Assembly: GCA_027405735.1 (NCBI GenBank)
Contig: JAPEHQ010000020.1
Span: 124,001 to 188,000, forward strand
DNA length: 64,000 bases
Reading direction: 5' to 3'
Source: Mucor racemosus
Lineage: Eukaryota; Mucoromycota; Mucoromycetes; Mucorales; Mucoraceae
Made by a program: the position numbers and the translations under genes. Of this stretch, positions 47,190 through 58,643 are shown piece by piece (the stretch's first letter is position 1; the number at the start of each line of letters is the position of its first letter). Under the pieces are notes generated by a model. That model did no database searches. It saw only the letters and a program-made list of their open reading frames with translations, and was not told the DNA's origin.

Positions 47190-47519
47190 ATGGGTATTTT
47201 GGAGTTTCAGAAAACATTTCATATTTTAGAATTTACCCAGAGGCAGGCAAATATTTCACTGCTTACAGCATTCACTTTACCGCTAAAAAAAAAAAAAAAA
47301 AAAAGATGGACGTATTACCTGCAGGAAAAACAAGGTAATATGCGCTATAGTCGCAGTGAAAGTAATCTAAAATTCTTTATGGGTAGATTTTTAAGAAGAT
47401 CTGGAATGTCAGTATCAGTGTTGATACAAGTAGTGACCTTGATCTGCAGGATATCATTAAGATCTGTTCTAGCATGTTCCGGCATGTCTGATCCAACCCC
47501 AAGCAGTCTTCAACAGTAA
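47190..47519 (+). pseudogene. Decayed retroelement-like fragment
   Basis: At about 47411-47463 the sequence matches, in another frame, the start of the gag-like ORF at 54724-54927 (VSISVDTSSD-DLQDII). The surrounding frame has a poly-lysine run from an A-tract and no coherent protein. Region 47520-48398 downstream shows no gene. Confidence 0.35.
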
Positions 47520-48398
47520 CTGATTGACGAGCTTCAACGATGCGCGGCGTGAGTTTTGAGTTGATATCTAAAGGATTTCTTTTGATTTTACAGTGCTCCC
47601 ACTCTCAATTCACTGGATTTTTGAAAGCGCCATCCACTTTTTTAAATGATTTTGAGCATTTGTGTGAGGTTGAATTGCCTGAAAAAAAAAGGCTAGTTTG
47701 GCCAAATGTTTGAAAATAAATTGCCCACTGTTTTTACCAACTTCTAGTCAAAATAATTACAAGTAGATTTGATATGGCTCTATACGTAAAGTTTAGATAT
47801 CAATTTAACCTTATTTAAGGATGAGTGACACTATAAGCTTAAAAGTTGTAAAACAGAGAGTGTATCACCTTCATACAATAATTTTAAAAGCATGCTTAGT
47901 TAGTAGTTTTAGTTGGTTGGATTAAATTGGAAATAGTATTGTTACGTGAATTACATGTAGACCATGTTGGGTGCATAAGCATTCACGCACCTCAGCCTGT
48001 ATCTTGCGGTACCATTGATTTGTTCAAAAATACCTTTACTTCTGTTTAATAAAAGGCTAACTTTATATTTCGTTTTATTTGAAAAGCCTTATTTAAATAA
48101 TTCCGATAAATTATATATCATAAAGAACAATGTGGGTTATTCATACATCCATTTTATTTGCGTGATTTTGAAGAGAAGCAATAGGATCAAACTCTCTGAA
48201 ACGTTTGAGATGTATTAAAAAAGGAAATTTATATTTAATAATGGAATCAATTGATCAAATCAACTAGGTTATATACAGAGTATATGGTATTTTGATGTAA
48301 GGCCATTTGGGACCTAGTTGTTGAGGAGCAAGAAGTTATCTTTACTAAATATTGAAACGGCCAGGTGAAAAGAGTCAAAGTTGATTGTCTATGATGTA

Positions 48399-49227
48399 TC
48401 ACCAATGGAATTTCCACAAAGCGAAAAAGGTAAAGTCGAGCAACTCTAAAATGATTGTATCTAAAGGAGTAGTACTATCATGATGCCTGTGACTTACTAG
48501 GCTAATCCAAATAATTTTATCAGTGAGAAATCCATTCGCAATATGGAAGTATGCTCGACTCCAAGTATAGTAGGCTGATTCAACTGTTACCATATCAAAC
48601 CAAAAAATACGCTTGAGGGGCAACGCATAAAGAAATGATAAAATTATTCTTTTCATGAAATAGACCATATATTGAGACAGAAAGGAGGTACAGAGCTAAA
48701 CCAATGGAGATGAGCTCTACAACTAGCGTTGCAAGCAATATGTCTAGTGAGAGAAGTAAATAGGCAGGAAACATCATATTCATTCGAGCCTGAAAAAAAA
48801 TACAGTGCAAATTAATAACAAGCGTTGCCATTCAATTGATATTTATCTTTTATCATACGGCTAAAAATGAGTTACAGGGATGAAAGACGCTCTGCATCCG
48901 TACCCAATTGTTGAAAGGAGGATAAAGACGACATCTTCCTTTGCTTATGTTAAATAATAGTGCAAAATGTAATCCAGATAAACAAAGTAAGACTTGGTAG
49001 AGGGCACGCGACTGCGTCAAACTATTATCTATATTGAAAGTGTATAGCTTTATTGCAATTTCGTTAACCATCACTCCCGAATAGCTTCAAGACTATTGAA
49101 AAACGTCAATGCAAAAACTTGGTCTCCTGTCTATTAATAGCAAACTTACTAAAACAATAATATCAAGAATGGAAATAACAAAGTCAATATCAGAAGTAGT
49201 CAGCATGGAGACTTGTAAGGCTACCAT
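48399..49227 (-). pseudogene. Probable broken multi-pass membrane protein gene
   Basis: On the minus strand, protein-like frames follow each other: MVALQVSMLTTSDIDFVISI... (from 49227), VNEIAIKLYTFNIDNSLTQS... (49070-48855), then after a good intron (GTATGA to TTTTCAG, about 48865-48792) ARMNMMFPAYLLLSLDILLA and several more hydrophobic helices, ending ...DFTFFALWKFHW. The first splice cannot be made in frame, and a frameshift is needed near 48670. At least four transmembrane helices are evident. Family unknown. Either decayed or mis-sequenced. Confidence 0.4.
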
Positions 49228-49436
49228 ACAAATTTAGATACAGTTTTGGTTGATGTCTTCAATTTATTATAAATACTTCTTATGGTATAATTCAATACTA
49301 AATAAGATTGAGAACATCTATTTATTTAGAGGATGTAAAATACTGACGATTAGGCCCTTCAACTTCACGTCATGACAGTAAACTTTAAGCCGTCCTTTTA
49401 TCTTAAATATACACTACAGTATCTAAGTTTTGAATA

Positions 49437-50035
49437 AAAAAGTTCTTTCTTTTTTCGACTTTTCTTATATTTAACCATGTGCAGTCTGAAAATTCAGTTT
49501 TTGTAGCGGACATTTTTGAGGCCCATTTTGTCCTTACCAATGCTCATAATTTTGATAAAAAAACAGAAAAATCAAATTTTGATACCAAAATCAACGTTTA
49601 AATATACTACATTGTGGAAAAAAATTGTAGAAATAACTAATGCGCATTTTATAAAAGCTTAATATCAAAAGTTATATAATAACATTTTGTACTTTTGGCC
49701 CAAAAACGGTTTTTTGGTTAAAGGATTTTCATGTAATATTTTACAACGAAAATAGTTTTTATTTTTTATTAAAAAAATAGAGTGCTAAATTTTGTATGTG
49801 TACGTATTTTTTGTTTTTATAATTGGTAGAATAATTAACTCTAAATCTGCAAAATAAGAAAAAAAAAATCGGAAAATGTCAAAATGGATGATCTGGACAA
49901 GAATATTTTTTGAAAATTATATTCCGTTTGTAAGCCTTGTAAGTCTTAAAATTAAGAAATTTCACGATATTTGAGAACTTTTTCAAGAAACTACGATGCT
50001 GTACTCATTCAATTCAGGTTTATTACTATAAAATT
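49437..50035 (-). repeat. Repeat family B, copy 3 (inverted, divergent)
   Basis: Reverse complement of about 18.76-19.34 kb with clear long matches (around 49486-49590 and 49905-49960). Lacks the WD40-like pseudo-exon. A further fragment of family B (19382-19465) lies inverted at about 50290-50370, next to the Tc1 element. Confidence 0.75.
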
Positions 50036-50379
50036 CTATAAATCAAATTGGATGGCTCCATATACAGTAGTACTAAACAATACGGGATGCGTAGGAAACC
50101 ATTTCACACCATACACATAATTGTCTGCGTGTTCAAATGAGTAAAGAGGAGGGAAAGCGGATGCTTTTTAATAATATGCTTAAAAAAAAGAGGGGCAGGC
50201 CAATCAAAGAGCAATGTTTATAAAAACATACATTATTTTTCGATTAGAGCGACAGTAATCGAGAGTAGCAACTGAATAACGCTGCAAGTTATGATACATT
50301 CATTAAAAAAACTGCAAAAGCGAACTCACAGGGCGACGCCGTAATCGAGTGTAGCGAGATAGAACGGCTAGTGTATGTA

Positions 50380-52024
50380 CAGTGACCCCCAAAACTGTCC
50401 CAATGTTTCTTAGTTTTAAGTTTAGTATGATTTTCAGGTACAACAAATATATTTAAAGTACGACATATTTTATATATTTCGGAAGATCAATTAATTTCCT
50501 TTTATATTAAATTAAAAAAATCTTGAATTTTATTGGTCAATTGAATTTATACCCAATTTGGGACAGTATATGCATTGGGACAGTTTTGAGAGCCATTTTT
50601 GATTTTTAGATAATCGATGATTGTAGAACCATAATTTGCACTAGTATCTTGAACGCTTGGAAATCAGTAAATAAACACCTAATTAGGTAAAGAAAATAAA
50701 AAAGATGCATATTTCATATACAGATTCTGGTGCTTTGGCCTATTGAAAATTAATATGAAAAAACTTCAGGAGAATAAGGAAAATGATGCCATTAGTCTTT
50801 TAAACACCGGTAAATCAGTGCGCCAAGTTGCGGAAATACTGCATGTAGGTAAGCCTGTTGTGGAAAAAATTAAAAAACGGTGTTGCACAAGTTTGGGTGT
50901 GTCTAAAAGGGGTCGACTTAAATTTCTGTTTGAATCTGATGAAAGGTTTTGTGTTCGCCAAGCAACAAAAAAAGCAGTCAAAAATTCAAGTAACATTTTA
51001 AAATACTTGAGAGTAATTTCGGAGTTAATAAAAGCCCGGAAACTGTCCGAAATCGCTCCGTAGGGGGAGCATAGGAGCAATTATCAAGCCTAAAAAACCT
51101 ATGCTGTCTCCGGCTAATATTAAAAGGCGTTTAGAATGGTGTCATCTTCGCAAGGATTGGACTTCCGACGAACGGAAAAGGGTGATTTTATCAGATGAGA
51201 CCAACATTAATAGATTTAACTTAAATGGAAGAAGCTGGCTTTGGATTTGAGACGGTGAGAGCTTGAAATCTAATTATGTGAAGATGACCGTTATAGATGG
51301 CGGTGGGAGTGTCATATTTTGGAGGGCCATTACGTATGCCGGAGTTCGATAGATATGCAGAATTGAGGGTACTGTGGATCGACATTTGTATAAACAAATC
51401 TTTGAAGACGATTTGGAGCGGACTTTCAATTTTACTTTGGATAAATTAGGCCTTCGTCGTGATCAGATCATTTTCCAGCATGACAATGCTCCAAAGCATA
51501 CATCAAATTTAGTCAAGGAATATCTATTGGATCAAGACTATGAAGTAATAAATTGGTCTCCGCTATCTCCTGACTTGAATCCGATCGAAAATATGTGGAT
51601 CTTATTAAAGAGGAGGCTTAATGAGTAAAAAACAGCGCCCAAATGAATCCTTGATCTTTCGGAGCGTGTAACTGAGGTTTGGTACAACACCATTAAACAG
51701 GAGGAGTGCCAAAAAGTTTTTGATAGCATGCCCAATTGTGTGAAAGTATATTTGGAAAGAAACGGCCTTTGGACGGACTATTAAATAGGATTATATTTTT
51801 TCCCGCGTAAGCTCCCAAAACTGTCCCAATGCATATGCTGTCCCAGACAGGGTATAAATATAGCGGACCAATGAAATTCGAGATTTTTTTAATTTAATAT
51901 AAAAGGAAATTAATTGATCTTCCGAAATATATAAAATATGTCGTACTTTAAATATATTTGTTGTACCTGAAAATCATACTAAACTCAAAACTAGGAAACA
52001 TTGGGACAGTTTTGGGGGTCACTG
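50380..52024 (+). mobile_element. Tc1/mariner element, 1,645 bp, TA duplication, long TIRs
   Basis: Ends are CAGTGACCCCCAAAACTGTC... and its inverse, flanked by TA (50378-50379, 52025-52026). The inverted repeats extend about 210 bp on each side with few differences. Within each, the terminal ACTGTCCCAATG recurs as the inverse CATTGGGACAGT about 190 bp inwards, so each TIR has its own inverted pair, probably two transposase sites. Confidence 0.93.
50755..51783 (+). pseudogene. Tc1-like DD34E transposase, inactivated
   Basis: N-terminal helix-turn-helix region (NDAISLLNTGKSVRQVAEIL) is intact to about 51062, then a stop and frameshift. The catalytic half resumes: SPANIKRRLEWC..., first D in LSDETNINRF, second in FQHDNAPKHT, and E in NPIENMW. 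The spacing between the second D and E is 34 residues (DD34E). Further stops occur at about 51248-51250 (after SWLWI), 51350-51352 (before CRIEG) and 51626-51628. The catalytic triad itself is unbroken; the frame is not, so the copy is non-autonomous. High TIR similarity suggests it was mobile not long ago. Confidence 0.88.
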
Positions 52025-52026
52025 TA

Positions 52027-52638
52027 TATAATAAGGCAATAATTTTTTTTTGTAAGCTATGTCTATTGCTTTTTTGGCATTATAGATTAGAAATGCATAA
52101 GAGTCCAATGCACAGTGATTCCAACAAACGGTATCCCAATCAATCAGAATTGATTTCGCTGGTTAATCAAAATTTGCCAGGGTAATATCACTTGTGAATA
52201 TTGGTACTGTAATATCACAGTATTTTTGCTGCCATAATCTACTGACAGGATTTTGTAAATCTCACATCAAAAATTCACTATACACAAAAGAGAATACGTC
52301 TTTTTATTATCGAATATGCCGGATGATTATTTACCTGTCCTAAAAATATTCAAAAGTTTTTGAAGTAAAGCTAAAGAGGAAGAGTATCTAATACAGATAT
52401 ACTAAGTTATTACTATAAGAACCTACATCACAACAATACAGGGAATTGTGATTGAGTTATGGATCATCGTTTGAAATTTTATCTCGTTATCAATTACTTA
52501 AGACAGACGCTATTAACAAATTTAAGTGCAGAGAAAAGTGTGTACAGCGATCTCAAACTCCCAAATAAACTGCCTTTGTTTGTTTAATTTCTTCTTACTG
52601 AGGTATCTTTGTAGTACGTAAATAAGATGCTATATGGG
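52027..52638. other. Gene-poor, one exon-like stretch
   Basis: At about 52085-52182 a frame bounded by a TTATAG acceptor and a GGGTAAT donor-like site reads LEMHKSPMHSDSNKRYPNQS, then ELISLVNQNLPG. It looks like an isolated exon, but no partner exons are found. The rest is unassigned. Confidence 0.25.
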
Positions 52639-52740
52639 GGATCTTTTTTATGTTATTATATGAGGACAGGATCTTTTTTGTGCTATTATGTGAGTACAGG
52701 ATCCTTTTCGTGCTATTATGTGAGGGCGGAGTATTTTTTA
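52639..52740. repeat. Tandem repeat, 30-bp unit, three and a half copies
   Basis: Units starting GGATC(T/C)TTTT at 52639, 52669 and 52699, with a partial fourth, share TATTAT(A/G)TGAG. Confidence 0.85.
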
Positions 52741-53945
52741 TGTTTGTATTTATGTATTTTTAATTAGTTTTTGAAAATGGGAAATACTTGATATTACGCC
52801 GACTTCTGGAAAATCAATCAACTGGAATGGGAATTGAAAAATCAAACAAAGCATTTATAAATTTTATATCTCACTCGCTTGTGCTTAATTTGCTATAATA
52901 TTGTTATTATTATTATTGATCATACCCAGACACAAATACTAAATCCGCGTATTTGTATTGACATCCATATGATACATGCGTATTTATTGATTGGTAAGCC
53001 TGTGGAATAATCTTTCATATAAAAAGAAACTTTCTTTTAAATGATTGCATCTATATTTTAAATTGAATTGGTGGTCATTATTATGGTTATAATTGGTGTA
53101 TGTCTAGATTGGAGGTGTATTGAAGGTATATTGTCTGAATTTGAAGGCAATTAATTTAGTGGATTTATTGAATTTAGTAATTTTTAAATTCGTTAAGAAT
53201 TCGTATACAAGATCTAATAATTGGATTTTGGTTTTCTCAAAGATCCTGTAATTTTTTAGTTTATTCTATTTGGCCATATTTTTATTTTGGAACTGAAAGA
53301 GTTTTACTTGGAGTTTTATTGAGTTTTAAAGATGGAATAATTAAAATGAGTATTGAGCCAGCGATTGGTGAGCTACTGGGCGTCTCAAATTAGTCTAAGC
53401 TTGGTGGTAGTCTACACGGGTAAATGTAATAAAAAAGGTGAATTGCAGTTTAAAAGGTGCTTCTATGGATGAATTAGGCTAATGGTTAGTCTGTCATGGT
53501 TATGAACTTACATTTAATTGCCATCTGGACACGTTGTCGCTGAATCTTTGTTTTGGTTTGGTTTAATCTGGCATTTGTTAAATTTCAAGGGGCAATCATC
53601 ATTGTTAGTTTGAAAGAACAATGGATTACTCAGGTCAATGCATGAAAAAATCAACTAATACTAATTAATAAGAACAAGAGACAATGAATTTACGTTCAGT
53701 TTACTCGGGTCTACTTGTGTTAAACATCGTTTGCATCAAGTTTACTCGGGAGCAATCGCGATTATTTTTGGAAACTGTTATTATTTCTCATTTTGAAGGG
53801 TAACTGAAGGCTTTCAAGTACAGCACAATTGTACATTCTAAGTGGATAATTGTTTGGATTTAGCACTGTTATAAATATAGTTTTTGATCTGACAGCTCAA
53901 TAAAGGGAATCTCATTTTTTAATCTTATTTTTTGGATAACTACTT
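52741..53945. other. Gene-poor interval
   Basis: About 1.2 kb, AT-rich. Contains two copies of AGTTTACTCGGG (about 53698 and 53740). No gene. Confidence 0.4.
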
Positions 53946-53950
53946 AGTTG

Positions 53951-54393
53951 TGTTGTATTTGCATATATAAATGTACCTTAAATCGTAGTTTAAATATGAC
54001 AATAAACTATGCCTTAACATATTTAGCATATGTGTCATATAAACACTGTAAATGATTACCCTGATAATCACACAAGCTAAGTTCTGATAATCTAGACTTA
54101 GAATAAAAGATAGAAAGTAAAGAATATTAATAATTAGTGTTGCCAAGAGCAACTAAAGACTTTAGACTGATCATCTATATCTGAATATAATTACATTAGC
54201 ATAAGTGAGGAGTGACACTAAATTTTAGTATGAGAACACTGTTCTAGACAGGTGTGTAAGCAATCCTTAAATCAAATATAAATAGCAGTAGACATTCACC
54301 CTTCATTTGATTTTCCCCATCTCGTTTTTATATTTAATAAAGATTGACCAATTCTCACGTACTTATCTTTCTTTATTACATACATTTACAACA
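53951..54393 (-). mobile_element. Solo LTR, 443 bp, with AGTTG target-site duplication
   Basis: Reverse complement of the LTR at 17860-18302, same length, apparently identical over the stretches compared. Flanked by perfect AGTTG at 53946-53950 and 54394-54398. Same TG...CA termini. Different target sequence, so an independent insertion of the same family. Confidence 0.92.
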
Positions 54394-54723
54394 AGTTGTT
54401 AAATACCTATTTAACATGAACTCCTGAATAATATAATATATTTATCTCATAATTACTGGAAATAACTTCTTACAGTCTTGTTATTTTATTTTAAACAATA
54501 ATTATATCTTTTTTACCGACTTTCATTTAATTTATAACGAAGGTAATCATTAAAGAGATATCTGCATTTATCAGTTCTATCAGATAATACAAATATATAG
54601 ATCTAGTCTTTGTATTTGGGTCTGATCAATAATAATAATAATACTATAATAAGATAATATGTAATAGATTAATAGTATAGTATTTTAATTAAGTAGATAG
54701 ATAGAAACGTGTCTTTATTATGA

Positions 54724-55028
54724 CTACGATTGTACCGTCAACATATTCAATATACTTTGCGTAATCATTACGTTTAATCTCTGCTTGATATTCCTAGTTG
54801 CTGGTAGTATTTTAGGTTTAAGATTTCGTTTCTTATTTTGGTTGGAGTTCAACATCTCAATGATATCCTGCAGATCAGGATCACTACTTGTATCAACACT
54901 GATACTGACAGAATTGTCAAGTGTCATTTCTAATAAATAGTAATAGTGAATATATTAAGCTCACGTGCATTCCCGCTTGTTCGATTCGATAGATTTGTTT
55001 GGTATTTAGTCATTACTAGCTATGAGTA
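54724..55028 (-). mobile_element. Retroelement fragment: leader plus gag-like ORF start
   Basis: Minus strand. A 67-codon frame (54724-54927) starts MTLDNSVSISVDTSSDPDLQ, continues DIIEMLNS and then turns basic (NKKRNLKPK). Upstream sequence 54.95-55.03 kb matches the leader at 40.76-40.84 kb. The fragment is cut at 55028 by a Tc1-like element inserted at TA. The ORF is short and ends early. Its N-terminus recurs decayed at 47.41 kb. Calling it gag is inference. Confidence 0.4.
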
Positions 55029-55690
55029 TACAGTGAGTCGTAAAACCCTTTCAATGACTCGGAAATTTGAATGAAAATAACCATAAATTTCTCAATTTTA
55101 ATCGGAGATACATCAAATTGCTATTTTAAGTAATTTAAACTTTTCAAATTATTTGCAAAAGGTCCGATCTAATTAATTAAAATTCCGCAAAAACTATGCA
55201 AGTTTAAAAAAAGATACATCATCATTGAAAGGGTTTTGCACGCACAGGCTTAAAATTACAATTTTGTAACCCCCAACTTGTACATTAGCGCTGGATAAGT
55301 GCAAATACTGTACTAGGGCTCTTCGAGATAATGGTTTGGGCGCATTACATAAGATAAAAAAGCCAGAAATTAGTGATGAAAATGCGAAGGATCGCCTCCG
55401 CTGATGTAAAAACAGAATTGATTGGATTTTGAAGGACTGAATACGTGTTGTATTTACCAATGAAGCTATAATTAACCGTTTTGACTCCGATGGTCGGATT
55501 TGGTGCTGAAAAAGAGACAGCGAGGAGATAAAACCTAAGCATACCAAAAAACAAGAAAATATGGAGGTGGTCGTATCATGATTTGGAGCCCTATTTCTTG
55601 GTCCGATGTCGGTTGGTTGTGCAAGATCGAGGGTGATATGAACTCCAAACTATACAAAAATATAGTTGATAATGATTTGGAAAAATCCAT
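55029..55690 (+). pseudogene. Second Tc1-like element, left end and transposase remnant
   Basis: Begins CAGTGAGTCGTAAAACCC at a TA. An inverted internal copy (TCATTGAAAGGGTTTTGC) lies at about 55222, the same TIR design as the element at 50380 but a different sequence. The plus strand then carries transposase pieces with stops and a frameshift: IKKPEISDENAKDRLR, VFTNEAIINRF (first D replaced by N in the catalytic motif), then GGGRIMIWSPISWSDVGWLC and KIEGDMNSKLYKNIVDNDLE. The C-terminal half with the remaining catalytic residues and the right TIR is missing. Confidence 0.75.
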
Positions 55691-56180
55691 TGACGACATG
55701 TGTCAAAAATTGAAGTTGCTGGTAAGAGCAAATTTGAAGACGTACGTGTGTTGGGTCATAAATGGAGATTGATACCAACAGCTGAGAAAGATGTGTATAA
55801 AGCCATGTCTTCTACCTCAGATGCAGCAAAGCGAAGAAAGGTTGCCGAGGTCAACCGTGAGAGGACGGTCCAGAGTCAAGTCTACCTGGAGCAATCCACC
55901 GTTCTCCAAAATGAGTGCAAAAAAATGTTGCAAAACCTTGGCACTCATATGGTCGTCATCAGTGTTACGGATACCCGTAAAAAAATTTGTTTCCTTCTGA
56001 AGTGTTCTTCAATTCAAGTATGTTTTTTCTTAATATGCACAGAAGATTGAGTTTATTTATTTTAAAGAATCATAGGAATTGCAGCTGATGCGGTCAAAGA
56101 GATAGAAAACGACATGCAGTGTAGCTTATACCATGATCTGCAAAGACATGTTGACATGAAAGGAGAAGTACGCAAAGTAA
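55691..56180 (+). pseudogene. Unidentified coding remnant with exon-like pieces
   Basis: Directly after the truncated transposase an open frame reads ...HKWRLIPTAEKDVYKAMSS, then TSDAAKRRKVAEVNRERTVQ and LQNECKKMLQNLGTHMVVIS. A GTATGT donor (about 56021) and an AAAG acceptor (about 56069) lead to a second frame, GIAADAVKEIENDMQCSLYH, ending at a GTAAGT donor (about 56175). The phases of the two do not fit. It resembles part of a transposon-associated or lineage-specific protein. I do not recognise it. Confidence 0.3.
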
Positions 56181-56449
56181 GTACTTGGAGGGTTTGGATG
56201 ATAAATAAAGCTTGTATATTTTGAAGTTGGTTTTATAGTATTACTCGCATGGATTGCTTTAAATGTTATTTCATTGAAAAGCAACAACTTCACCCTCTGT
56301 ATCAGATTTACTCGACAACTGATGTATTCATCAATCACACAGCAGCTTGCTTGAATCTGATAAGTATTTAGTAACTGACGAGTCAATGAGTTAATGGCTA
56401 GGTATAGCATTCGCAAAAAAGCCGAGTGAAAAAAACTCGAGTAATTTAA

Positions 56450-56890
56450 TCATGCATATGTCAAGCGTCAAACATTTTAAAATAATGCACGCAAGCCAGA
56501 GCCAAAGTCGTTGTATAATTAACCATACTCAAATCAAGCGTTTTGAATTTTTAAAGCACACAAGAAAGTATAAAGAGAGCATTATTAAGCAGCTTTGTAA
56601 GAACTAAAGCAACTGAGCAAGTCCGAGTGCGAGTGCAAGCAGTGAATTACATATTTTTAGTCTCATATTAATACAAGATGTGATGTATTTTGATTTTTGA
56701 AAGTTAACGTTGCAAAAATTGAACGAATTTACCCTGCGTTACATGCTTTTTTGCTTTTCAGTCAATTAAGCAAGCGCCAAACAAGCAACTTCAAAAAAAA
56801 ACTAAACAAACAAACTTAAGCAGGTATTATCTTCAAAAAATAGCAACTCAAGCAAGCAAAGCGAGAGGCTCGTTTGTTTGCTTGTGACCC
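56450..56890 (-). repeat. Family E repeat, second copy (inverted, divergent)
   Basis: Rich in AAGCAAGC/GCTTGC words. Read on the minus strand it follows 39.54-40.01 kb in order, including the shared GCATGTAAC-CAGGG core. More decayed, without visible target duplication. Confidence 0.65.
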
Positions 56891-57094
56891 CTAATTGTCA
56901 GTATAATTCAATTTGAAAGTAATTGGAAAATAAATTTAATTCACTGAAATAATTGACATAGCAGACGATTTTTTAAATTAACAGGAGCATAACTCTACGC
57001 ATTTAGCAGCAATTTGAAAGAAGAAAAGCTCGATATTAGATGGTTTAAACTACTTAATCAAAGTAACTATGTGCGTTACATTTACAAACTTATT

Positions 57095-58640
57095 TTAATT
57101 ATTCATAACCGCTACCTCATGGTGAAAAAAAAGTACTAAATTTATGCAGGGGACAAGGCACCATTTTAATTCAGAAGAAGCCAAGACAAAAGGTCCACGG
57201 TGATTTTTGGTGCTACTTTTTGTTGACTTGTATGCATCGTAAAACATCTCAAAAGACACAGACTTGTCAATAGTGTTGTCAACCTGGATATAACTTAGCA
57301 TTTTGAGATAATCAAAATTGAATCCGTTAATACAGCCGGTATAATTGGCATAATCATAAACAGAGTTATAATACTGCAAAAGAAGCTTAAAATATTTAGA
57401 TGCCTTAGCAGCAGATTTTTTGGACTTCAAAAACTTGATAACACTTGAGAGTAGCTGTTCAAAGCTATATATTAAGGATATTTGAATCAATAAGAGCTCA
57501 TTCAAGTCAAAGTCAGTAGCTGCACTGTTGTATTCATTTTTGATAGCATTGAACCTTATCCCGATCAGGGTTACCAATAAGCAAACAAATATTGGAAACA
57601 CATCTTATTCATTGGAATTGTATGTGAATATAACCTTCGTAGTAGTGTACCTGCAAAAAAAGCGTCGTCTTCATCAATGTCAGCTCCAAATTATAGCGTG
57701 TTTCTATACATTTCAGTTGTTTTTATATGAATTAGTTTGGTGTGGATTTTAAATGTGTCAATTTGAAAGTTTGAGTAATCCATTACATTCTTGGTTTTAC
57801 CTTCCTGTCAAATCTCAACATTTGGAAATGGTTTCAAACAGTAATTGCAGCCTATATATAAATTATGATTCGAAAAACCACGTGAATGAACTAATTTAAT
57901 TTGTAAAGAATTTAAGCCATACGTAATTTTCTAATACAGTAGCAGGAAGGTCGCCAGAAATTATGAGAACAACACACTTTTACAAGTATTTTTTTACCTC
58001 GATAATTGTCATACAGTATAAACTCCACTTTGTAAAGCTATCAACTCATCCACAATCAACTTGAGGTAACTCCTCACTCAAATAATAAGTATTAGTAAAT
58101 ATTTGATATATCCACTAAAATCAAAGTGTAGCTTCCAACGTTGTTAAAGTAGCAGACTTTTCTAGATCTTGCCATAATACCAATTGTAATGCTGTTATGT
58201 TTTAGATTTTTTTCTAAGGGGAAATATTCTGCACTGAGTACGGCATACAGTATATGACGCCTAGACCTTGAGGGTTACTATCAAATAGCTGGATCCAGTC
58301 TACAAAAATACTGATCAGAATTTTGTAGAGATCTTGATCCACAAAAGTAAAGGCATCGTTCTCATCTATTTTAAAATTTCTGAACATCTGACCATTTTTA
58401 TATGTTAAATATTAGAATACAATCTAGGGATCTTTCGTCTTTCACTTTCCAATTGATGGACAAGATATAAACATTGCAAAAACATTTTAAGAGTGTTTGC
58501 AATAGAATTGTAATGCAAAATTTGCTTGGAAATATATACGTTGCTTTTTGTTGTGGAAGGGTTTTGCATTTTTTAGCTTCGCAGACAGTAGTACAAATAC
58601 GCATACCTGCCACTAACAGGGTAGGAATATATGGGTCCAG
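57095..58640 (-). pseudogene. Unidentified gene remnant, several exon-like frames
   Basis: Minus-strand frames with protein-like content: MLDPYIPTLLVAGM... (58640-58570), FKIDENDAFTFVDQDLYKIL, then ISIFVDWIQLFDSNPQGLGV (about 58385-58265), and a longer one at 57601-57095 with KSKKSAAKASKYFKLLLQYY, continuing NSVYDYANYTGCINGFNFDY. Between them are gaps with stops. No domain is recognised. It may be a decayed transposon protein (for example a large lineage-specific transposase), but no catalytic motif can be shown. Confidence 0.3.
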
Positions 58641-58643
58641 CAA

